Positions 35,021 to 45,599 of a DNA stretch of 64,000 nt are shown here, in pieces (position 1 is the first letter of the stretch; each line of letters starts with the position of its first letter). Under the pieces are notes generated by a model. The model worked only from the letters and a program-made list of their open reading frames with translations. It was not told where the DNA came from and made no database searches. The position numbers and the translations under genes are program-made. Source of the DNA: Hirudo medicinalis (lineage: Eukaryota; Annelida; Clitellata; Hirudinida; Hirudinidae); contig MPNW01000321.1 in assembly GCA_011800805.1 (NCBI GenBank), forward strand, positions 86,618 to 150,617, given 5' to 3'.

Positions 35021-38000
35021 CAGTTAAATAACTGGTTAACTTAAATTAACTAAATAAATGAATAAATAAGTCAGCAACTAATTAATTTCCCAATAAATGT
35101 TGATAATTGCTGGCTGCTGATGATGGAATTGGACAAAACAAGCTAAACTTCAAAGCGTGTCGAATGGGGGAGTGATAACAGGAATTAATCCCGTGCTTTC
35201 CAATGTTTTCCTGCCTCCAACTAATCTTCAGATTACCTGGAAATTCGATTCTGACATCGGGTTTTATTGAGTCGGCATTAAATCAACTCAGTCTAATTAA
35301 TCGGTCCACATTCTCCTCTGACTGCTGACGACATTACGACATATTTTCTTGTAATCGTATGGACATTAATACATAAATTAAGTATATTATAATTACACAA
35401 TCATGTATTAAATGAAGTCAATTAAATAATTAACTGTCCATAATAAATTATAATAATCTATTGAATCTCCAAGTTTTATAATATCTTATCTTGTGGCCGT
35501 TCACAGTTGAAGCTGACGACATTTCGATACTCGGGGATTTCCAGTGAAATTGAAAGCATGTCATTTGTACACGATACTGTGATTGGAATGAGAATGTCAA
35601 ATTAGGATGTCGAAGCGTGCAAGGTAAATTAGAGCTGTCACGTTGGCCACGCATTGTCCATGATTCCACTGCCTGAGGTTCTTTATTCTGATTGGTCGGA
35701 GAGCGAGGGGCAGGTTTCTAAACCCATCCAATTAACATTGGATGCCTTTTGCGAGTTTATTGCTGGTTTTTCACGGGCTACTGATTAATTTTTATTTAAT
35801 TGTTATTGTTATTCAATAATCTGTTAATTTCAAAATGATGCTCACCTTATTCAACATTATTAATAATAAGCAAGCCATTGATAAATTATTTAATTCCTAC
35901 AAATAATAACAATATGTGGAATAATAAATTCTCTAGGTGTACTAGGAGATTTTTAGTGAAAATCACTAAAACTGATGACGACTACAACGACGACGGCGAC
36001 AGCAGCGATGATGAAGTCGATGATGACGTGGAGGGCAAAACATCTTACTAGCTAATCGAACGGCCATCAATGCGATGTGCTTCCAAGGAAATAAAAACAG
36101 CAACAAACAACAACAACAACACGGATTAAGCGGAGCTAATACGTCGATGAAATTGGGCAGAAAGCAGCCAGGAGAAGGAACATTGCACAGAGGAACTCCA
36201 CGTCAAAGCTCACAGGGAACTATTCCAGTTTTCGCGCGCTTCGATAATCGTCTGCGTAATTGAGGCAATAAAAACAGCGACGATTTTGCAATAAAAAACA
36301 AGGCACGATTTCAAATTAGCGAATGTCGCTCATGATTGCTTAGGTAGTTTTGGAGTCCTAACTCACTCTTTGGCTTCTCGGGCGGTTTTTGTTTTGGGTA
36401 GATTGTTTTATTTAATGTCAGCAAGCCTTATAACATAACTTTTACTGTTATGTTTAGTGCTATGCATGATATTGATGACTATCGACAGAAATCTCGGACC
36501 CCTATGTTATGTCAATTTGATAGTGGAAAATAAAAAAAAAAGTTTTGAAACCCGGGCTGCCCCAAAAATATTGTCGGACCCCTGGCCTCTTGACCCCCTC
36601 TCCCCTCAAGAGTAATATTGTTATATTGGTTATAATTGGCATCAATTATATTGGCAGTCTAATAAATTACATTACCATAACAAGAAAGATCACAATATTA
36701 TTTGTAATTATCGTAATTAAATGGTATTACAATAACTAATTTCAATTATTATGTAAGCAATATATTATTCTTAACAATAACTTTAAATTCCTAACAAAAG
36801 TTGATAATTTCACTCAACATCCAACAACAACAACAACAGCAACAACAAAACCCAGATGCAACAAAATCAAATCTAATCTAACGTTGTTGCCATCGTACAC
36901 TTCGTAGATGTAGTGAGCACAAACAACACATCATCGTGACGTCATCATTAATGAGTGTGACGTCACAGGAGGACGACATGTGGCTGTTAGACGCATCAAG
37001 GATCATCTCGAATGCGATTCTTAGTAATGGGAATTTCATGCATTTGGCTTTCAATTGAAACATTCTAAGCGTTTGTGTCTACTTTCAATGTTTCATGAGT
37101 TTTGTAAACGCTATCTACTCAGGCTTCAGTGTTCGTCTGTCCAAATGACAACCATTTAGCAATTACAAGACAACTTGGACACCTTTTTATTTGATTTTTT
37201 TTTTACAAAACACTTGTGAACGGACGATCCGAAACAATAAAAGACCGAATGTCTTGATGTTTCATCACTAGTACAACGCTCTGAATTTGATTCGTTTGTT
37301 GAACAATTTTCAATAAATCAAACAAATAATCGTGTTGCCATACCTTGAATAGCAATCTTTGTTCTCTTGAGAGCAATTTTTATGGAACACGAGGTCTCAT
37401 TCATTGGTGGGTGTAGTCTCATTCGTTGTCAAGTGTGACGAACGAATGGATTTATGCCCGTCAAAGTCGCGGTCTTCGAATGAAGAACAAACCAAATAAA
37501 TCAGCTGATGACTGGTGTGGATTTTACGACCAGCGAATGATTTTACGACTGTCGTACCATTGAGCGTCACCATCGTGCGAACTCGACGGGGGATCGCACC
37601 CTACTACTGGGCTTGTTCGGGGCCTGGATTCTGGAGGGCATCGTGGCTGATAGAATGCTTCTGCGAGTAGTTGAGTAGTTGTAATGTATGCAACTCAGCT
37701 TGATAATGAGCATTTCAAGCGTATAAATTAGGATGCACCAAGATCGGTGTACTAAAAGACAAAAAATGCACTCGGCCCGACGTATCATCAGGAACATCAG
37801 CGGTGCCTAACTTCCCCTAAGACCCCACCCAGGCCGCAGCCACCCACAGATGAAGGGTGGATGGCGACGGCTGAGATAAAGAGCCAAATGGCTCCCGTAC
37901 ACGACTTATCAAAGCGTTGATGTTCCTCCAATTCTCTTTTCTCATTAACTTTTTCCGGCTCATTAGATGCGACTTCATTAAGCGTCAGGATCTCGCGCAT

Positions 38001-38285
38001 ACATTCTGCCAGTCTTTCAGCCCACTAGGCCTATCTTCGGACTCAATCTCTCTTTAATCCGTTCCTTTTCTTCCAGCTTTGGTCTGTCTGTCCTTCCCTC
38101 CGATTGAGGAGTGCCTGATTTCACGCCTCATTGAGCACCCAAACGCCCGCTTTGATCGTCGGCGAACTGTTGTTGTTGTTGTAGTTGTTAAGATTTGCCG
38201 AACAAGTGCACCAACCCCAGTCGATCACATAGAGCACACCCCGAAGATATTGATAAGTTAATAATATTTTTTATTAACTATCATA

Positions 38286-38323
<38 letters not shown>

Positions 38324-38868
38324 AACTACTGTTTTGTCATTGTTATTTCTTCCTTCTGCAAACGCTTTTGAAATTCAAATCCGACGATGACGTCAGACGA
38401 TCCAAAGATCACAAAACAAAGATTATTATAAAATCGCACTCGGTTTCCTCAGTGTTGAGTGCTGCTCCAAGGTGATCACTTAATTTCCTGACAAAAATAA
38501 CCCTCACAAACATCGGATCTATTTCCCACGCCTCGAATGTGGGAGGGGCTTCGGTCGGCCGTCGATGCCGTAGGAGGAGTCGGTCGATGCCGGGCGCTGG
38601 AATGGATTGGTCGGTTGATGGTGACGACATATGAGGATTGGTCAAGAGGCGAGAAACATCGTGTGAAATTTGTCGACAGAGTCGGGACAATGACGAGTAA
38701 TTATCTCTTCATCAATCAAATATAACTCGTTGCTTCCTCTCGATACTATTGCTATTCGACAACCCAGTCTGAAGTCCGCTCGATAATTTGGCAGGAGAAT
38801 TTAGGAAAATATTTCTTCATTTCAGTCGAGGATTATTGTAACTAATCGCATCCCTTGGTTGCGCACAA
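35021..38868. other. Upstream region of the T-box gene
   Basis: No supported coding exon. Three consensus CRE sites TGACGTCA occur at 36937-36944, 36958-36965 and 38388-38395. The stretch 37560-38110 and the stretch 38510-38700 are noticeably GC-richer than their surroundings and may contain promoter or 5' untranslated sequence of the T-box gene. A (TTA)n run is at 38288-38321. The stretch 36495-36640 shares TATGTTATGTCAATTTG and an A-rich run with the LINE relic near 56150. Confidence 0.45.
36937..36965. promoter_or_regulatory. Pair of palindromic CRE sites
   Basis: Two perfect TGACGTCA palindromes 13 bases apart, about 1.9 kb upstream of the T-box start codon. CREB/ATF-family bZIP factors bind this sequence. 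Function here is inferred from the motif only. Confidence 0.4.
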
Positions 38869-41800
38869 ATGTCGTCAGTCGAAGTTGATTGCGATGAAGA
38901 AAATCATCTGGAAACTTGTAACAACTCCGGATCTGCTTTCAGTAACACACCGCAACTCGTGTCGACTCCTCTTTCCAGCAAAGCCTGCGCCTTTTCCATC
39001 TCATCCATCATGGCTGGAGTCACAAGGAAGTACAAGGTGGGACAGAATCTGCCTTAAAATGTGTTTGTATTGTTACCTTGCGTAATATTCAATATTACGA
39101 TCATTTAATTAAATATATTCCAGGAAAATTCAGTCCTAGACTCCATGGTAACAGATTCTTTGGACGAGCAAGTCCACAAACAGCCTATCAATTCGAAGAA
39201 GGCCAAAGAATCTTCAAATGGAGAAGAAACTACGTGTTCGATGGAATCACCAAATTCTCTGAGTGCAGAAAGCAAGTTTTTATCTCTCCCCGTTACATCT
39301 TTTCCACGATAATTATTCTTTTAAGTGATAATGAATTAACATTATTTATTTTATTTTACAATTAATCCTAAACAAACATCTCTACAAAGGTGAGTACAGT
39401 TGACAATTTAAACTATCAACAGGTAACATGTTGAAAATGGCTCTGAACGAATCATCGTCATCACCATCGTACGGATCAACGTTGTCATCGTCATTACGAA
39501 CATCGTCATCATCATCAACATCATCGTCGTCGTCGTGGTCCTCATCGTCCAAAGTGGCTCCTGATACCTCTTCTCTTAGCAACATCATCTGTCGCCTGGA
39601 ACCAAAAGATCTTTGGGGAAGATTTCATCACCTGGGCACCGAGATGATCATTACGAAATCGGGAAGGTGAGAAGGGATTCAATCATTCGATTGGTCGACT
39701 AATAATATTATTATTATTAACTACCACTACTAGTAATAGTAATAGGAATATATTAATAATATATTAATGCCATAAATAATGTATTCATTATAATATTATT
39801 TCAATATCTCAAACATTTTCCTGACTTTCGAGTTCAACCTATTGAATTATGCGATTAATTTATGAAAAAATTAGCAATAATTAAGTAATAATTTGCATCA
39901 ATTACTTACGCCTCCTTTCGATTTAATCCAGTTTAATGTTTGATAAAAAAAAATCATATAGGTTTCCTGAATGTTTGTGGAGCAGGCTCGACGCATTTCC
40001 TCAGATTTAGCTGCGTTGTTTGGAATAAAATACATGTCTAATGATCGATTTTGCCTCTGCAATCGCCTGGTGTGGTATAAGTTTGAAGTTTCACTCAAAA
40101 CAAGTTGTCTCAAGCGATTGACACAATAATTTACACAAAAGAACATCAGAATTCCGAAGTCTCCATCTGAAAATCTCTGGCCTCAACACTAACAACGCCA
40201 GTAACGAAACATAAACTGTTGCAGCAACAACAGCAACAATAACAATTGCAAATACCCTTTTTAATTGAGTGACCACGAAAACAGGCACATGGAACAAATT
40301 AATTTCGGCGCACAGTACCCCACTAACGACAGTTTAACGAGAATTGCCCCGGGCGCCGACAAACCAGAGAAACCCAATCAGTGGTAAAAGGGCTGAACCC
40401 TGTTTGGGACTTCTTTGGTTGAGGAGATGTTGATTGTTGTTCGGGGCATGAAAGAATGTCCCCGACATCTCACTGGAATTACGATCTCAATGTCTATTTG
40501 TCCCTGACAGGAGTTTTCTTACTTTGAATTCTTCCGACCCAATTTGGGCTTTAATTAAACTTTGACCTTTGGGGTGACATTAGAGGACGTGGTTTCATCG
40601 GCTTTTTAGGAGAGACTGTTCTATATTTATACATTCTCCAAAATGCAGTGTGTCGTCTGTTTTAACGAACTTCAAAAGAAATAAGAAAACCTATGTTTGA
40701 TGTAAATGTTTAATATCAAAATCTGACTCATTTTGCGTAGAATATTAGTTAATTATAATAAATTAGAAAATAAATTGAATTAAGCATTGAAATTGTTTAA
40801 ATTAAAAGTATTACTTATTTCATTCACAATGCTTTCCAGGCGCATGTTTCCAACGATTCGACTGGCATTTGGGGGCGAAATCCACCCTGAAGCTCTTTAC
40901 GATGTGGCACTGGAAATAACTCCAGTCGATCGCAAGAGGTATCGTTACGTGTACCACAGATCCTCATGGGTAGTGGCTGGTCGGGCTGATCCACCGAAGC
41001 ATTCCAGGTTGTATTTCCATCCAGAATCACCTTTCACCGGCCATCAGTTAATGAAGCAGAACGTCTCCTTTGAGAAGCTGAAGTTGACGAACAACATGAA
41101 TGATATTACAGGACAGGTGAGATGTGATTCTTTACCTGAATGAGTAATAACTGTTAATTAGTAATCATTTACAAATCAAATCAAATCAAATAAGACATTC
41201 TTTATGGTGGCGTAAGTCCGAATCACAGGACCTCAAGGCCACCGTATAAATGCGTCTTGAGAGACTTTCTAAAGCTTTCAATGGTTGCTGCGGATGTGAC
41301 CTGAGGTGGAAGTTGGTTCCAGATCNTCAATCCTGCGTTCAATCCCCAGCCAATGGAGTTCACTGAGGATGGGGGTGATGTGGTCATATTTGTGCTTTCT
41401 CATCACAAGCCTGGCAGCTGCATTGACGACGGATTGCAGGCGACGAGTTAGAGGTTTGGGTAGCCCGACCATAACTGAGTTACAGTAGTCGAGCTTGGAA
41501 AGGACACTTATGGATGGATGGTAGATAGATGAGTGGATGGTTAAGAATTATTGGCTTATCGTTATTTTGTGAATTAATCCAAATACGATTTTTCATCAAC
41601 GCTTAAACATTATTTTTAAATGAAATAAAAGAGAAAAAGAAACGAAACTTTATAATCCGTGTAATCTCCGTTAAATTTTGATCGTCCAACATTTCTACAA
41701 TCCAGATAATACTCAACATTTTTACAATCCAGATAATACTCAACTCCATGCATCGATACCAGCCAAGGATCTACATCTTCTTCCATCAGCCTCAAACCTC

Positions 41801-44429
41801 CGTCAACCAGCAGCCGGAAATCCATTCTACCTCTGAATCCTCTCCACCTGCCGATCAATCATTCAATCAGAATTCTTTCTACAGACGCCATCCTCGTTCC
41901 ACTTCGTCCCAGAAGGATCGCTCCATCCCTACCTCTTCCACCTTGTCGTCCAGGTCCATAAGTGCTTCACCTTTCCAGAAACGACCTTCACTGCCGTCAC
42001 AGCTTACCAAAACCAACTCGTAAGTTTCATAATTGTTACTAATTTGTCCGCGGTGTTAAATTTATTTGATGAATATACATTTGATATACATCTGCTGAAT
42101 CTTATTCTAAACGAGCCAATCCATTCATAAATCCGATGATCATGCAATTTGTGTAGGAGATGAATAAAATTTGTAATTAATTAACTAATTAAGGTTAATC
42201 CATAATTTTCTTAGAGTGTTTAAAGCTTTTACTATTTTCCTGAAGAATTTTTGGCCGAAGATTGATTTAGTTTTTGGCCACTAGGGAAACTCAAGTCTGT
42301 TATTAATGTACTTATTAAGTCTGCTCTTCCACGGATGGTTGTGGAAATTACTTGTTATTAAACTTGTTATTACTTGTTATTAAACCTGTTATTACTTGTT
42401 ATCAAACTTGTTATTATTTGTTATTTGAAACAGTTCTAATTTTCATTTGCACTCGAAAATATTGTTTAGAATGTTTAAGTTGTTCATAAAAAAAGCACAA
42501 GACGTTACTAAGTAGTCTTGAAATATGTAATGATTTCGTGAAGCTGTCGGTTCTCCCTTCATCATCTGACATTTCAACTTTCGATGTGAATGACTGTGAA
42601 TAATACAGATCTCACCCCGTATTGATTTTATACCACGATGATTCAGTAATTGAATGCCATATTAACTCCGTGAAAAACAACCTTTCATCTAAAAGCGTCA
42701 TCATCATCATCACCATCATCATCATCATCCTCGTCGTCATCGTCAGCATCCTGTGACAACCCCTCAAATGATCTAAGGCACCAAAGTAAGCTGAACACGG
42801 GAGTTTAAGAGGGTCATTGATTCGTAGAATGTGCCCAGTCAAGCCTAAAGCGTGAAATTTCACCTCTGGGCGATATTAAGCGTGGACTCACTGAATCTGA
42901 TTAAGCAAATCTCCCTGCTGTTTCCAACCGATGGATGGGAATTAAGAACATTTAATTGAATAAATAGAAAAACAAATATTAATCGATTAATCTTAAATAT
43001 CGAATTAATAGAATGAACAAAATTAGTCAATAATATATTATCGGCAATAATGATATTTTTTGAATTGTTAAAATATACAAATGAATAAGCACAATATTAT
43101 TCGGCATGGTCGTCATACACTTTTGGCATTTCACAAAATTCATAATATAGAAATTAAGAATTAAAAAAAAAGAAATGTTGATTTCCAATTTTATTATCCG
43201 ATAATATTTGTTTCAAATTAATTTTAGAATAAATTCTAATTACATCTTAATCCTACAAACAAACAAACAAACAAACAAAAAACATTCAGAAACATGCAGA
43301 AGTTTGAGCGACGATTTGTTACCAGACACACGTGACCTCTGACCCCGCTTATGATTGGCAGGAAAATTAACTTTGAATCGATCCGACATGCGTGCAACGA
43401 CCAACCACTCAACTGCTTTCCAAATGGAAGCGCTTCATTGGAGATGATTTGACGATGACATTTGCATGGCAACTCCATTTAATATTAATCGTCATATCAA
43501 ATAAATAAATAATTATTTATTTGTATATATTATAAGTAATAATTTTTTGTTGGTGATCGTTACGCAGTTGTACTTAAAAGTGAGGGAATGAAGGATAATG
43601 ATGGCAAGCGCAGTCGTGGGAATGTTTTAAAAAATCTTTTTTTACACAAATCTTGAAAATTGCGTGTTATAATCGCCTGCGTGTTATATGCGTACAAAGA
43701 CTGTAATAATGTAATAATGAAAAACTGCAAAACAATAACAATAATTATGATAATGATATTAACAATATTAATAATATCTTAATAAATAATCAGTGCTATT
43801 AATAATGTAGCTTGTCATAATTATGAAATAATTATAATAAGCATAATAATTTTTTTAATTATTGCAGATCACGAAACTGAAAATTGACAGTAATCCTTTT
43901 GCAAAAGGATTTAGGGACTCTATGAGACTCGTCGATATCGACAAGTTGGAAGTTAAAATTAATAATAATTAACATTTAAAAATATTTTTTAACATATTGT
44001 GATGAAAAACTTATTTACGCTTTGTGATATGTGAGAAAAAAATCAAAATAAATCAATCCAATCTGTCTAAAACCGATAAATATATTCCACAAATTCGAAA
44101 TGTTCCATAAGTTAAAACAAATTCATTCCATCGTGTTGTTTCCAGATGCCGCGAAAACCTCCAGCCAGACCTCCACTGCCAGCTCTCCATGACGAACTCT
44201 TCAAAGCTCCTCAAACCTCGTTCTACCCACCCAACGATCCACCCCATGTTGGAGGAGGATGGCGGAAAAGTCTTTGGCAAACAACTCCACAAAAACTTCC
44301 ACGATTTCGTTCTCAATCACTCTGGAAGGAAAAAGCTGGAAGAGTGTGAAAGAATGTTCGTGACCGGCGGGAAGGGTATCAATCCAGGTAAGTTGGATTT
44401 GTATTTGTATATGTATTTAGTCGAAATTT

Positions 44430-44462
<33 letters not shown>

Positions 44463-44963
44463 TTAACTAAAAATCCATAACATTAATTGACTAGTAACTC
44501 AAATTACGGACATTTTACAGATAAAGTCCAACTCGAATTCAACCAGAATTCCAAATCAGGGGCAAATTTTCAACAAGATTTGATTGACACCTTAACACCA
44601 CCTCAGCAACAACATCCACTGTCCATCATCCATCCATCGTCCCTTCCCTTTCCACTCATTCACTCCAGCCACAGCCTACCCTCGAGGTACCTCTTAACAG
44701 GCGACATGAGACCCCCTGACGCCACATTCATGCATCCTCAATTCATTTACGCCCTCTGCAGACGTCTCTCACCAGCCCTTCCGACTTTCAACGCTTCCAT
44801 TTTCCCGAACTCCTCCAGCATCGTCGAGTCTTACAAACTTTTTCCAGAAGCTCGCAGCAGTCCGCGCAACAACTCGGGAAAAGACGAAAGCCAGAAGTCC
44901 ATGAGGTTGGAGACGAGTTCAAATTTGAACGTCGAGGTCATCGTCAAGGCCGAACCTCTCTGA
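38869..44963 (+). CDS. TBX20: T-box transcription factor, Tbx20 (midline/H15) type
   Basis: Nuclear DNA-binding regulator; Tbx20 acts in heart and nervous-system development in other animals. Exons: 38869-39036, 39124-39271, 39423-39666, 40840-41116, 41733-41801, 41885-42019, 43868-43944, 44146-44387, 44521-44963. They total 1803 bases, giving 600 aa. The N-terminal LSSKACAFSISSIM resembles the eh1-like motif of Tbx20. The T-box spans about residues 164-364: LEPKDLWGRFHHLGTEMIIT, KSGRRMFPTIRLAF, YHRSSWVVAGRADPP, FEKLKLTNN, IILNSMHRYQPR, FPETTFTAVTAYQNQL, ITKLKIDSNPFAKGFRDS. YHRSSWxVAG and KIDSNPFAKGFRDSxRLxDI favour Tbx20 over other classes. Exon 3 has a long Ser run before the T-box. The exon 2 donor seems to be GC (A|GCAAGT), and the exon 5a/5b intron rests on a weak donor. 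The C terminus is Ser/Pro-rich and ends VIVKAEPL. Confidence 0.93.
41160..41500 (-). mobile_element. LINE 3'-end fragment in T-box intron 4
   Basis: On the minus strand: LPKPLTRRLQSVVNAAARLV, KYDHITPILSELHWLGIERR, then, after a break at the n (41326), WNQLPPQVTSAATIESFRKS. This is the C-terminal end of a CR1/Jockey-like ORF2. The segment between these blocks is deleted, so it is inactive. Confidence 0.8.
42345..42430. repeat. Minisatellite, about 22-base units of ACTTGTTATTAAAC type
   Basis: ACTTGTTATTAAACTTGTT-type units repeat about three and a half times with small changes, in T-box intron 6. Nearby simple repeats are (ATC)n at 42697-42750 and (CAAA)n at 43256-43280. Confidence 0.75.
44431..44461. 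repeat. (TA)n microsatellite in the last T-box intron
   Basis: Uninterrupted TA repeats of about fifteen units between exons 7 and 8. Confidence 0.95.
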
Positions 44964-45481
44964 GAATCCACCTGCTCTTGTGGTCTCCATGACGAAGTAT
45001 CGGTGGACCGTGAAGACATGAAAGTTGGGAGATGATATTTTGTTCACGCTTCATTGAACCCCTGGAAGAGTGAAGGAGATGGAAAGGGGGAAGGTTGAAA
45101 GGTCCGGTTAGATTACGATCGGACAGAAAGAAACTACAAGCGCCACATTTTAAGTGATAGTCAGTGAATGTATATTTCCATTTAAAACTCTTTTACTTAA
45201 CTATTCCTTTCAAAAATGTATTTTACAGAAATAAATTTCCGAATAAGTGCATCACAATAGTTCTTATTTAAGGTGGTATTTCTTCTTTAAACTGGGAGTT
45301 GGAGTGTCATCAGTACTCGAGTCATGCATCATTGCCTCGTTATTTCTGCTTGATCACCTCCGATGATTTCAGACGTTGGCAAGTTTTGCTGGAAATTCGG
45401 AATTAGAATTAGTTCAAATGATTCATACTTCATTCCGTTTGTTTACGTTCACATCAGTCACGTGACTATTTTTCTTTTGCC

Positions 45482-45590
45482 GTGCAGGTTAGCTTGGTTG
45501 CGTTCACCTTGGGAAGGAGCGCTATATAAATGGTTAACAAGAAGCGCCTCTGACTATGCATAAGGCGCCAATACAACTAATTACAATTAC
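45482..45590 (+). repeat. tRNA-derived SINE, type A tail, internally deleted
   Basis: GTGCAGGTTAGCTTGG is followed after a gap by CACCTTGGGAAGGAGCGC, TATATAAATGGTTAACAAG and AAGCGCCTCTGACTATGCA. Most of the tRNA-like head including the B box is missing. It lies about 0.5 kb downstream of the T-box gene. Confidence 0.75.
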
Positions 45591-45599
45591 AATGACAAT

